A stretch of 64,000 nucleotides of DNA from CAYFTL01 sp964346145 (GTDB lineage: Bacteria > Bacillota > Clostridia > Christensenellales > Aristaeellaceae): assembly GCA_964346145.1 (NCBI GenBank), contig CAYFTL010000007.1, positions 1-64,000 on the forward strand. The letters are read 5' to 3'. Positions within the stretch are counted from its first letter, which is position 1, and each line of letters starts with the position of its first letter. The position numbers were made by a program, and so were the translations under genes. The notes beneath the pieces are model-generated. The model worked only from the letters and a program-made list of their open reading frames with translations, was not told the DNA's origin and ran no database searches. This document shows positions 1 to 8,167 of the stretch, piece after piece.

Positions 1-340
<340 letters not shown>

Positions 341-410
341 TCTCTCTTTTCCTCCTTAAACGTTTGCGGCTCTTTTGCCGCTAGCCCATTGCGAGCCAAA
401 ATACTGTGTA

Positions 411-484
411 TGGAGCGGGTGATGGGAATCGAACCCACGTTATCAGCTTGGGAAGCTGAAGCTCTACCATTGAGCTACACCCGC
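411..484 (-). tRNA. tRNA-Gly (anticodon CCC)
   Basis: On the minus strand the sequence folds as a full cloverleaf. The acceptor GCGGGTG pairs perfectly with CACCCGC, the D-arm is GCTC/GAGC, the anticodon stem TCAGC/GCTGA encloses the loop TTCCCAA, and the T-arm GTGGG/CCCAT encloses TTCGATT. The anticodon CCC (450-452) reads GGG glycine codons. The discriminator base is followed by an encoded CCA at 411-413. It lies about 70 bp upstream of tuf. Confidence 0.95.
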
Positions 485-508
485 ACGCCCGCACATCATA
501 CAGCACAT

Positions 509-537
509 ATTGTAATGGTTTTAGGCTGTTTTGTCAA
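509..537 (-). promoter_or_regulatory. Promoter for tRNA-Gly (and possibly tuf)
   Basis: On the minus strand a perfect -35 box TTGACA (532-537) is followed after 17 bp by the -10 box TACAAT (509-514), a good sigma-A promoter placed about 25 bp upstream of the tRNA 5' end. Predicted from sequence only. Confidence 0.75.
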
Positions 538-578
538 CACATCTTTTCCGGGATTTGTATTCTTAAAATAGGCAATCC

Positions 579-1205
579 TCATTCTTTTTCTATCAGGTTG
601 TTGAGCTTGCGCTTAACCCGTTGCAGCGCATTGTCGATGCTTTTTACGTGACGACCCAAGTCATCGGATATTTCCTGGTAACTTTTGCCCTCCAAATAGT
701 AATACAACACCTGCTTTTCCAATCCGGATAACACTTTGCTGATCTTTCCTTCCATTAAGGACAAATCTTCCTTGTTGATCAACATTTCTTCGGGATTAGC
801 CACCCAGCTTTGGGTAATTACGTCCATCAGCGTTCTTTCCGAATCGTCCTCATACACCGGCTTGTTTAACGAAACATAGCTGTTTAGCGGAATGTGCTTT
901 TGACGGGTCGCCGTTTTAATCGCCGTGATAATCTGGCGAGTTACGCAAAGCTCGGCAAACCCCCGGAAGGCGGACTGCTTATCATCGCGGTAATCGCGAA
1001 TGGCTTTGTACAGCCCTATCATGCCCTCCTGGACGATATCTTCATGGTCTGCACCAATCAAAAAGTAGCTTCTCGCCTTGGAGCGAACAAAGTTTTTGTA
1101 TTTGTTGAGCAGATATTCCAGCGCCATTCCGTCAGAATTTTGTGCCAATTTGACAACTTCCTCATCGGTCATAGGCGAAAATTTTTCATTCACATGTACG
1201 TGCAA
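579..1205 (-). CDS. sigH: RNA polymerase sigma factor, SigH/Spo0H type
   Basis: This 208-residue sigma-70 family protein matches the SigH group, which in spore-forming Bacillota drives transition-state and early sporulation genes. Region 2 is seen around residues 25-100 (KYKNFVRSKA, DHEDIVQEGMIGLYKAIRDY) and region 4 at the C-terminus (GLEKQVLYYYLEGKSYQEIS, then GRHVKSIDNALQRVKRK). The start is probably the TTG at 1205, seven bases after GAGGTG. It lies 19 bp downstream of the YacP-type gene, as in many Bacillota (rlmB-yacP-sigH). Its presence hints at a sporulation-capable ancestry but does not prove sporulation. Confidence 0.9.
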   Translation of the reverse strand: MHVHVNEKFSPMTDEEVVKLAQNSDGMALEYLLNKYKNFVRSKARSYFLIGADHEDIVQEGMIGLYKAIRDYRDDKQSAFRGFAELCVTRQIITAIKTATRQKHIPLNSYVSLNKPVYEDDSERTLMDVITQSWVANPEEMLINKEDLSLMEGKISKVLSGLEKQVLYYYLEGKSYQEISDDLGRHVKSIDNALQRVKRKLNNLIEKE

Positions 1206-1224
1206 AATATGACACCTCGTGTTG

Positions 1225-1755
1225 TTATCGCTTGCCGCGGCGCATGTTTTCCAGCTTTTGCCGAATATCTTCTGGTATGTTTTCCATCAGCAGGTTGCGC
1301 TTTATCCCTCCACGGCTTTTGTTGATTGCTTCAGCGTGCCGGTTTTGTTCCATTTCATAACGCATTTCCCGGGCAGAAATGCGCACTGCTCCCCTGCCCA
1401 ATACCACCGTTTGCTCTACCGCATCGGAAGTTGCCACCCGCAGTTCCAGCTTACCCAGATACACATCCCTCGCCGCCTCGTCGCACAGCCGCTCAATATA
1501 GTGATCCGCCGTTTCCCCCGACTTGGTAAACACCACCGTTAACAACCCGCGCTGATCCACCGTCCGCTGCAATCGATCGGATTGCCACGCATCAAATACC
1601 ACAATGATCTCTTCGCCTGAGTATCCTGCATAATCGTGCAACTTGTGTACCAACGCCTCACGCGCATCTTCCAAATTAAAATCCTGCGCCTGCTTAGACC
1701 ATGCGCCCAGCAGGTTATAGCCATCCACAATCAGCAAACGTTTTTTGTCCGCCAT
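1225..1755 (-). CDS. rae1: NYN/PIN-like ribonuclease, YacP (Rae1) family
   Basis: A 176-residue protein of the YacP family. The Bacillus subtilis member Rae1 is a ribosome-associated endoribonuclease that cuts mRNA in the A site. The start KKRLLIVDGYNLLGAW is the typical NYN-domain opening with its acidic catalytic Asp. EEIIVVFDAW and TKSGETADHYIERL supply further acidic residues of the PIN-like fold. It is placed between rlmB (6 bp from its stop) and sigH, the standard order, so co-transcription is very likely. Confidence 0.88.
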   Translation of the reverse strand: MADKKRLLIVDGYNLLGAWSKQAQDFNLEDAREALVHKLHDYAGYSGEEIIVVFDAWQSDRLQRTVDQRGLLTVVFTKSGETADHYIERLCDEAARDVYLGKLELRVATSDAVEQTVVLGRGAVRISAREMRYEMEQNRHAEAINKSRGGIKRNLLMENIPEDIRQKLENMRRGKR

Positions 1756-1761
1756 GGTTCA

Positions 1762-2733
1762 TCAGCCTCTGGCGCGGACAACCGCATACATCAGCACACC
1801 TGCAGCCACCGAAGCGTTTAGCGAACTAATCTCCCCCAGTACCGGAAGCGATACTGTTCGGTCACAGTTTTTGAGCACCAGATTGGATATGCCTTCGCCT
1901 TCCGCGCCAATCACCAGCGCAACCGGGCCCGAGAAATCGGCTTTGTCGTAAGGCTCACCCTGCATATCTGCGCCGGTCACCCACAGGCCGTTTTGTTTAA
2001 GCAATTCCAATGTGCGGTTCAAGTTGGTCACCTTGGCCACCTTCATGTACTCTACCGCTCCCGCCGAAGCTTTGACCGCCGCCGGAGTCAAACCCACCGA
2101 CCGGCGCTCAGGAACAATGACTCCATGCGCTCCGCAGCACTCTGCCGTGCGAATGATTGCACCCAAATTGTGGGGATCGGTAATTCCATCCAACAAAATG
2201 ATGAAGGGATCCTGCCCTTTTTGCCTGGCGTAGTCTAAAATATCTTCGACCGAGCTGTATTCAGCGGCCGAAACAAAAGCCAACATACCCTGATGATTGG
2301 GGTAAATCTCATCCAGCCTGGAGCGATCCACCTCTTGGACAATCACGCGGGCTTCTTTGGCCTTGGCGATGATCTCCCGGGCAGAACCAGACAGCTCTCC
2401 GCGGGCAACCAGTATTTTTTCAATCGAACGTCCCGATTTAATAGCTTCTCGAATAGGGTTTCGCCCAACCAACAAGTTTTCAGGCATCCGATGCTCCTGC
2501 CGATAATCCGATTCCAAATAAGCGCTTTGCGCATTTGCATCATAACGGTTACCAAAGTCTGATCGCTCAATTCCCCGACTATCATAGCGTGTAGGCATAG
2601 AGCGATGCACCTTACCCCGGTTGTCGAATTTGCGCTCGAACTTTTTTTCAAATTCTGGCGCAAAAGATTTCTGTGCATTTCTAGGAAACCGCTTGTGTGT
2701 AAAGTCGGGATTGTCGCGTTTATTGTCTTTCAC
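1762..2733 (-). CDS. rlmB: 23S rRNA (guanosine-2'-O-)-methyltransferase RlmB, TrmH/SpoU family
   Basis: A SpoU-type 2'-O-methyltransferase of 323 residues that modifies G2251-equivalent rRNA. After a roughly 80-residue Lys/Arg-rich extension the substrate-binding domain starts at LLVGRNPIREAIKSGR. The knotted methyltransferase domain carries the three SpoU motifs: LDGITDPHNLGAIIRTAECC (motif 1), VALVIGAEGEGISNLVLKNC (motif 2) and VSLPVLGEISSLNASVAAGV (motif 3). The start is a GTG at 2733, seven bases after GGGGG. The charged extension is common in Clostridia but its role is unknown. Confidence 0.94.
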   Translation of the reverse strand: MKDNKRDNPDFTHKRFPRNAQKSFAPEFEKKFERKFDNRGKVHRSMPTRYDSRGIERSDFGNRYDANAQSAYLESDYRQEHRMPENLLVGRNPIREAIKSGRSIEKILVARGELSGSAREIIAKAKEARVIVQEVDRSRLDEIYPNHQGMLAFVSAAEYSSVEDILDYARQKGQDPFIILLDGITDPHNLGAIIRTAECCGAHGVIVPERRSVGLTPAAVKASAGAVEYMKVAKVTNLNRTLELLKQNGLWVTGADMQGEPYDKADFSGPVALVIGAEGEGISNLVLKNCDRTVSLPVLGEISSLNASVAAGVLMYAVVRARG

Positions 2734-2784
2734 ATTTATACCCCCGCAAGGTGCAAACGAACTTAATTTGCGCCTATGTTTATT

Positions 2785-3525
2785 TTAATCTAGTTGATCT
2801 TTGAGATCGCGCAGCTTGGCGCGCATTTCAGCCATTTTTCCGCAACTTTTCGCTCCTTCTGAACACGGGCCGGACACACAGGAAGGGCCGGCGTTTTCAA
2901 AAACGACAGGAGCTTGGGCGTACGCCAACTTGAGCATCTGCCAAGCCACATGACGAATTTCCCACTGGGCGCGCTCACAGCAACGCAACCGGAAGAAATG
3001 CAACAATTCCCGAGCGTTCATGGTAACGATCATGCGCGTACTACAGGCATTTGGCAACACAAACCGGGCATCCTCGTTAGATTTTTCCCCCTCGCCCAGC
3101 AAGCTGCGCCACTCTTCGTACCATAGATTCATCTTAGCCATCTGCTCTTTATAGCGCTCTACCACTTCCTTGCCCAGGGCCTCGATCGCCGGAGGGATTA
3201 TATAATCAAAGCCCCCATTTTTCCCTAGAGCCACGTAGCGCTGGGATTGCACCGAGAAGCTAGCGATACGGTGGCGCGTAATTTGGGCCAACAAGCTGCG
3301 GGAAACGCCTTCAATTCCAAAGCAGAAACTGGTATGTTCCAGCGGAGACTCGTGTCCCATGCCCATCAGCCTGTGCACAAACGCTTGCTGATCCTTGGCC
3401 GAAACCTGCTCTTTCAGGCTTCCAAGGTCGGCACTGGAGTAGCAGAGACGCGCAGCCATGGCGATGAGTTCTTCGGGTGCCTGTGTGTATTGAATGAGTT
3501 CTACCTTGGGTTTTACTTGCGGCAT
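2785..3525 (-). CDS. thyX: Flavin-dependent thymidylate synthase ThyX
   Basis: ThyX makes dTMP from dUMP using methylene-tetrahydrofolate and FAD/NADPH. The diagnostic ThyX motif is complete, RHRIASFSVQSQRY, around residues 80-95. The C-terminal CERAQWEIRHVAWQM and ACSTRMIVTMNARELLHFF, which contribute to the dUMP and FAD sites, are also present. The tail is Cys-rich (CVSGPCSEGAKSC). Length 246 residues, normal for the family. Its start overlaps the end of mrnC by 13 bp, so the two are probably translationally coupled. Confidence 0.95.
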   Translation of the reverse strand: MPQVKPKVELIQYTQAPEELIAMAARLCYSSADLGSLKEQVSAKDQQAFVHRLMGMGHESPLEHTSFCFGIEGVSRSLLAQITRHRIASFSVQSQRYVALGKNGGFDYIIPPAIEALGKEVVERYKEQMAKMNLWYEEWRSLLGEGEKSNEDARFVLPNACSTRMIVTMNARELLHFFRLRCCERAQWEIRHVAWQMLKLAYAQAPVVFENAGPSCVSGPCSEGAKSCGKMAEMRAKLRDLKDQLD

Positions 3526-3938
3526 ACGTCCTCCCCCTCCTGGCCATCAACCACCATCAGTCGATTCATAATTTCATCCAAGCGACTGGTTCGCCCGTAA
3601 TAATACAAAAAACCAATCAGCGCTTCCAGCCCTGTGGCCGTATGGTATTCTGCCGGCTTTGCGTTGCGCGGCGGGGTTTGTTTGGCGTTGCGCGCCCTGC
3701 GTACCACCGCGAGCTCCTCTTCATTCAAATCCTCTTCGATGAGCTTTAACGCTTGGGCCTGTGCGTGGGCGCATACCTTACCAATCGCCTGCTTATGCAA
3801 CTGTTTCATGCGTCCGCCTTGGGCAACCAGAACGCTGCGCACATAAAGCTCAAACACCACATCGCCCAAGTAAGCCAGTTCCAACGAACCTGGGACATGC
3901 TTGGAGTTTATTTGATATTGTATCTTTGGTAATTCCAA
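3513..3938 (-). CDS. mrnC: Mini-ribonuclease III (MrnC), 23S rRNA maturation
   Basis: A 141-residue RNase III catalytic domain lacking the double-stranded RNA-binding domain. LAYLGDVVFELYVRS holds the catalytic Asp region, HKQAIGKVCAHAQA and RRARNAKQTPPRNA follow, and TGLEALIGFLYYYGR is the second catalytic helix. The start is a TTG at 3938 after AAAGGGGAACTGGA. In Bacillota this gene normally sits near cysS, thyX and rlmB; cysS is not seen here. The 180 bp between this gene and rhaB hold nothing I recognise. Confidence 0.92.
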   Translation of the reverse strand: MELPKIQYQINSKHVPGSLELAYLGDVVFELYVRSVLVAQGGRMKQLHKQAIGKVCAHAQAQALKLIEEDLNEEELAVVRRARNAKQTPPRNAKPAEYHTATGLEALIGFLYYYGRTSRLDEIMNRLMVVDGQEGEDVCRK

Positions 3939-4121
3939 TCCAGTTCCCCTTTTCCCGCACTGTTAGAATTGGCGGTACCGCGTCTATTTTGACACAGATA
4001 CCGCCCATATCATTATACGTTTTTTGCGCACTGTCGTCAAACAATGTACCAAGAAGAGAAGCGCCGTAAGCCGTAGCAAATTCGGTCTTCTTGCTAAAAC
4101 CGTACCAACCTTGCGAATAGA

Positions 4122-5600
4122 TTAAATCAGCTTTAACAACCTTGTATATGCATCTTCCCATACCCCATTACCAACAGGCATAAACTCTTTTGTGGGGAAA
4201 GAATTGCGCACGACTTCTCGCAGCTGGTCAAGTCCCTCTATTTCTCCCAGCGCCATGGCCTGCACCAACAGATTGCCGATGGCCGTCGCCTCCGAAGGGC
4301 CGGCTACCACCGAGCGGTTAATCGCGTTTGCGGCAAACTGATTCAGCATCTCGTTCATGCTGCCACCACCTACGATGTGCAGTACATCTACCTTATACCC
4401 CAATACATCCTGCTCCAATCGTTCCAGGCTCCAGCGATATTTGAGTGCCAAGCTCTCGTAAACCACGCGAGAGATTTCGCCTTTGGTTTGCGGTATCGGT
4501 TGTCCTGTTTCTGCACAGTACTGCTGAATCCGCTTGGGCATGTTGCCCGGTGTCATAAACCGGGGATCATCCACATCAATAACCGCCATAAATTCCGGAG
4601 CCTGTTCGGCCAATTCCACCAACTGAGCAAAGCTACTTACATCGCCGCGCCTATCCCATTCCCGCTTACACTCCTGAATAATCCATAGCCCCATGATGTT
4701 TTTCAACATGCGCGTAGTGCCACAGATACCGCCCTCGTTTGTGTAATTGGTTTCCATAACTTCGTTAGAAATTACCGGAGCGGACAGCTCTGCGCCGAGC
4801 AGTGACCAGGTTCCCGAACTCAAATAAGCAAAACGGCTACCCGGCTTGGCCGGTACTGCAGCCACCGCAGAAGCGGTATCGTGGGAACCCACCGCAATCA
4901 CAGGCGCTTTATTTGCACCCGTTTCTTCACAAATCTGATCCAACAAATGACCGCGCAGCGTACCCGCCGGCTGAATCTTCGTCAATATGCCGGTGGGCAG
5001 GTTCAATTCCTGCAACAAGTCCAGTGCCCAATCCCGCATGCGCGGATCCAACATCTGTGCGGTGGAGGCTATGGTATATTCGGTGCCCATCACACCCGTG
5101 AAAAAATACGCAAGCAAATCGGGCATAAATAACAAAGCTTTTGCCGCGCTTAGCGTCGGATCTTCTTCAAGCTTCATAGAATACAGCTGATACAGGGTGT
5201 TGAAATCCATAAAAGCAAGTCCGGTATGGTGAAACACTTCTTCTTTGGGCACTATTTCAAACAGTTTTTCCATGACGCCTTCGGTGCGCCCATCCCGATA
5301 ATGTACCGGTATGCCGAGCAGGTTTCCATTTTTGTCCAACAGCCCATAGTCCACGCCCCAGGTGTCTATGCCGATTCCATCGATATGAATGCCAGCCTTA
5401 TTTGCCGCCAGCAGGCCTTGTTTCATCTCGTGGAACAGGCGCTGAAAATCCCAATATAGCCGATCGCCCAGCTGCACCGGTTCATTTAGAAAACGGTGCA
5501 ATTCAGAAATTTCTATCTTTTCCCCATCAAAGACACCCAACATTGCCCGACCGCTGGAAGCGCCCAGGTCGTAGGCCAACAAATTCAATTGTTTTTTCAT
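4122..5600 (-). CDS. rhaB: Rhamnulokinase
   Basis: FGGY-family kinase (492 residues) that phosphorylates L-rhamnulose to L-rhamnulose-1-phosphate. The N-terminal actin-fold ATP loop is LAYDLGASSGRAML. GIGIDTWGVDYGLLD and the HYRDGRT block are characteristic of RhaB rather than of xylulo- or glycerol kinases. The second domain shows VGSHDTASAVAAVP and FAYLSSGTWSLLGAE, and the adenosine loop is LHIVGGGSMNEMLNQ. I chose the ATG at 5600 because GGGAG precedes it; an upstream in-frame ATG at 5639 lacks a site. It stands alone, without rhaA or rhaD, and its product would be a substrate for the kind of aldolase encoded in the BMC operon at 38.7-39.6 kb. Confidence 0.93.
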   Translation of the reverse strand: MKKQLNLLAYDLGASSGRAMLGVFDGEKIEISELHRFLNEPVQLGDRLYWDFQRLFHEMKQGLLAANKAGIHIDGIGIDTWGVDYGLLDKNGNLLGIPVHYRDGRTEGVMEKLFEIVPKEEVFHHTGLAFMDFNTLYQLYSMKLEEDPTLSAAKALLFMPDLLAYFFTGVMGTEYTIASTAQMLDPRMRDWALDLLQELNLPTGILTKIQPAGTLRGHLLDQICEETGANKAPVIAVGSHDTASAVAAVPAKPGSRFAYLSSGTWSLLGAELSAPVISNEVMETNYTNEGGICGTTRMLKNIMGLWIIQECKREWDRRGDVSSFAQLVELAEQAPEFMAVIDVDDPRFMTPGNMPKRIQQYCAETGQPIPQTKGEISRVVYESLALKYRWSLERLEQDVLGYKVDVLHIVGGGSMNEMLNQFAANAINRSVVAGPSEATAIGNLLVQAMALGEIEGLDQLREVVRNSFPTKEFMPVGNGVWEDAYTRLLKLI

Positions 5601-5668
5601 CGTTACATCTCCCAATTTCCATGTTTTTATAAAATACATCGAGCCACCGAGTTTCCAATTTTATTTAT

Positions 5669-5697
5669 AGTATATCAATTGAGCTACCCGGAAACAA
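5669..5697 (-). promoter_or_regulatory. Predicted rhaB promoter
   Basis: Minus-strand -35 TTGTTT (5692-5697) and -10 TATACT (5669-5674) are separated by exactly 17 bp, about 70 bp upstream of the rhaB ATG. Predicted from sequence only. Confidence 0.55.
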
Positions 5698-6155
5698 CCA
5701 GATTATATTAAAGAATATCTTCATTGTTGCAAATCAATTAAGTTTTATACATGTTCTGATTATTCGGTTTCAACAAGGTTATCCCCAATTGTTTTGGCTC
5801 AAACATGAGTTTTGCTCGACTTATCCACAGTTTCATACAGTTATCACCATGGTTATGCACAGGTATGTGAGTGTTTGTGAATTGATTTGTGGATGAATTT
5901 TGTACACAAGTCTGCTCATCCAAAAAGTGATGTTCAATCTTCCATATGAATAAGCGGGCCTTTTCCACTCTCAATGAGTGTTGTGGACTCTTCGACGCAA
6001 ACCAACCCGTTCTTTTCGGGGAAGAATTTGCTAACTGACTCCCCTTCACACTACAGACCCTTAATTTTTCATTAAACTTTCAAGACTCTTGGTCTGTTTA
6101 TGGGTTTTTTGTGTATAAATGCATAAAAAACTCTATTCTTAGTCTAAATACAAAT

Positions 6156-6181
6156 AAAAAGACGAGCGCTTAATGCTCGCC
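6156..6181 (-). terminator. Rho-independent terminator after tsaD
   Basis: On the minus strand GGCGAGC and GCTCGTC (7 bp, one G-U) enclose a 7-nt loop and are followed directly by TTTTTATTTG, about 40 bp after the tsaD stop. Confidence 0.75.
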
Positions 6182-6218
6182 TCATTCAATCAGTTTTAAT
6201 CTCCCATCCTTTTAAATC

Positions 6219-7280
6219 TTATTCAATCAATTTTAGGGTTGGGATTGCATTTAGATCAAGCTGTGCCAGGTTTCCTTTTTTAAGTTGATAATAAGCCGCG
6301 CTGCCAATCATAGCAGCATTATCGGTGCACAACTCTAAGGGGGGCACGAAAACATAAAGCCCGGCCGCACCACCCAGTTCGACAACCTTCCGTCGCAGCA
6401 ACTTGTTGGCTGCCACTCCCCCTGCCAGGGCCAGCTTCTTAATATCGTTCTCCAAGCAGGCATCCACCGCTTTCTGAACCAAACTATCGACAACAACCTT
6501 CCTAAAGGATGCCGCAAAATCGGCAGTGCGAATCTCTTCACCCTGTTGTTTTAGTTTGTGAGCCATATTAATAACAGCAGTCTTCAACCCGCTAAAGGAA
6601 AAATTATACCGTCCCGATACCTGGGCCCGCGGAAATTTGTAAGCCGCATCGTCGCCCTCCTCAGCAATCTTATCCAGCAACGGCCCACCCGGATATGGGA
6701 TGTTTAACACCCGCGCCACCTTATCGAAGGCCTCACCCGCCGCGTCATCAACCGTTTGCCCAAGCAAGCTATATCCCGCATATTCGTCAATCTTGATCAA
6801 ATGGGTATGCCCGCCGGAGACCACCAAGCACACCATAGGCGGTTCTAAATCCGGGTACTGCAAATAATTTGCGCTGACGTGTCCTTCGATATGATTGACC
6901 GGTATCAACGGCAAATCCAACCCATAGGCCATGGCTTTGGCCGCTGCAACGCCGGTTAGCAACGCGCCCACAAGCCCAGGCCCGTAAGTTACAGCCAACG
7001 CATCCACATCCTCAAGGCGCATCCCTGCCTGTTTCAAGGCCTGGTCGACTACCGCGCTCACCGCTTCAATATGCATCCTGGATGCGATCTCAGGCACCAC
7101 ACCACCATATAAGGCATGCAGCTCTATTTGAGAGGAAACCACGTTTGCAATCACAGCCCTGCCGTTTTCAACGATCGCTGCAGCCGTTTCATCGCAAGAT
7201 GTCTCTATCGCAAGAATCCTCACCCGCTCTTTTTGGCTAAGGAGATTTATCTTTTCTCGCATCCTGCCCTCATAATTCAT
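6219..7280 (-). CDS. tsaD: tRNA N6-adenosine threonylcarbamoyltransferase TsaD
   Basis: Catalytic subunit that adds threonylcarbamoyl to A37 of ANN-decoding tRNAs, working with TsaB and TsaE. The ASKHA signature ILAIETSCDETAAAIVENGR begins near residue 22. The metal-binding HIEAV motif and HIEGHVSANY (two His ligands) are present, followed by VSGGHTHLI, the Gly-rich YPGGPLLDK and GVAANKLLRR. A 20-residue N-terminal extension precedes the usual start; AGGAGG lies nine bases upstream of the ATG at 7280, so the extended start is the better supported one. Length 353. Confidence 0.96.
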   Translation of the reverse strand: MNYEGRMREKINLLSQKERVRILAIETSCDETAAAIVENGRAVIANVVSSQIELHALYGGVVPEIASRMHIEAVSAVVDQALKQAGMRLEDVDALAVTYGPGLVGALLTGVAAAKAMAYGLDLPLIPVNHIEGHVSANYLQYPDLEPPMVCLVVSGGHTHLIKIDEYAGYSLLGQTVDDAAGEAFDKVARVLNIPYPGGPLLDKIAEEGDDAAYKFPRAQVSGRYNFSFSGLKTAVINMAHKLKQQGEEIRTADFAASFRKVVVDSLVQKAVDACLENDIKKLALAGGVAANKLLRRKVVELGGAAGLYVFVPPLELCTDNAAMIGSAAYYQLKKGNLAQLDLNAIPTLKLIE

Positions 7281-7298
7281 TTTAAAGCCCCTCCTGCC

Positions 7299-8051
7299 TC
7301 AAGCACGTTTCTTGCTCTTTAAAATATAGTTGCCCAGCAAACCCAACGCTTCCAAAATCGCATAAACGCAAACAAATCCACCCAGCATATATAGCCCCAA
7401 CTTCAGCGTAATATTTTCAAAAAAACGTTGGGGGTACAAGCGGATTAACAAATCCTGGGCGCTCAGCCACCACAGGTCGTTGGTAAATAATAAATGGTGA
7501 AAAGTTATAAAAGCCTTGTCAAAATCCAAAGTGATCCCTGCGGCAAGCCCTATCACCAGCACCGCCCAGATACCAACGGCTATCTTCGTGAAGCGCAAAA
7601 GCATTTTCCAGCGCGCTTCCTTGGCCAAATATAAGCCTACAACAACGAAGAAAAAGCCCACAATCCAAGCAGAAAACATTACTTGCCTCTCCAAAGTGAA
7701 CAGACTGCGCACATCCTCCATATGCAAGCGTTCGCGCTGCGAAAAATCTTGTCCCAACGCCGCCGCTGAACTCGAAGGCAGCTCCAATTTAGATCTGACG
7801 CCAATCATATATTCTGCGACGCTTTGGTTTGCATTGTGCAAAACCTCAATATCCACGCCCAGTTGACCATCTACGCCCATATGCTGCTGAACAAAGGTAT
7901 AAACACTAGGATTTCGCGCACCCAAATCAAATCCGGTTAACAACCCGCCACAGCCCAAAGCAAGCAGCCCAACCAAAATACAAAAATAGGCAGCTATTTT
8001 CCCCATGCTATTTTTAATCCGTGCCACTTTCAAGTCACACACCCTTATCAC
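7299..8051 (-). CDS. DUF1461 / TIGR01906 family integral membrane protein
   Basis: A 250-residue membrane protein of unknown function. Hydrophobic segments lie near residues 17-40, 122-142, 155-177 and 222-243. The family hallmarks are HMEDVRSLF before the second helix and FHHLLFTNDLWWLSAQDLLI followed by RLYPQRFFENI. In many Bacillota this family sits beside translation or tRNA-modification genes. It ends 18 bp before tsaD and probably shares its transcript. The start is uncertain: a GTG at 8051, or an internal ATG at MGKIAAY (8006). Confidence 0.8.
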   Translation of the reverse strand: MIRVCDLKVARIKNSMGKIAAYFCILVGLLALGCGGLLTGFDLGARNPSVYTFVQQHMGVDGQLGVDIEVLHNANQSVAEYMIGVRSKLELPSSSAAALGQDFSQRERLHMEDVRSLFTLERQVMFSAWIVGFFFVVVGLYLAKEARWKMLLRFTKIAVGIWAVLVIGLAAGITLDFDKAFITFHHLLFTNDLWWLSAQDLLIRLYPQRFFENITLKLGLYMLGGFVCVYAILEALGLLGNYILKSKKRA

Positions 8052-8097
8052 CCAGGTATAATTCGGCCCACCCTAACTAAAGTTTGGAAATTCTTCA

Positions 8098-8144
8098 TAA
8101 AACAGGCGGCCGGGCACAACTACAATCGACATGTGCCCAACCGC
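8098..8144 (-). terminator. Terminator-like hairpin after prfB
   Basis: On the minus strand a 13-bp stem (8132-8144 pairing with 8106-8118, two G-U pairs, 13-nt loop) is followed by CTGTTTTA, about 25 bp after the prfB stop. The U tract is short, so termination may be partial. Confidence 0.6.
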
Positions 8145-8167
8145 TTTGCGCAGACCTTCGGTCTGTA

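Larger units (their letters stand above)
5640..6218. other. 580-bp gene-free region with a cluster of DnaA-box-like 9-mers
   Basis: No convincing gene lies here; the reading frame across 5738-6049 has no homology I recognise and a low-complexity composition. Two exact matches to the DnaA box TTATNCACA occur at 5821-5829 (TTATCCACA) and 5853-5861 (TTATGCACA). One-mismatch copies lie at 5779-5787 (TTATCCCCA), 5888-5896 (minus strand, TCATCCACA) and 5900-5908 (TTGTACACA). The rhaB promoter is at the left edge and the tsaD terminator at the right edge. Confidence 0.5.

Noticed and set aside
3850..4161. 103-codon minus-strand frame between rhaB and mrnC
   Set aside because: Overlaps the mrnC 5' end and the rhaB 3' end, has no ribosome site and no recognisable features.
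5738..6049. 103-codon open frame in the rhaB-tsaD gap
   Set aside because: No ribosome site, Asn/Lys/Thr-rich composition and no motifs; it overlaps the DnaA-box cluster.
5640..6218. Chromosomal replication origin
   Set aside because: dnaA/dnaN are absent, genes on both sides run on the minus strand, and no AT-rich unwinding array next to the boxes was clear. A DnaA-binding cluster is the safer reading.
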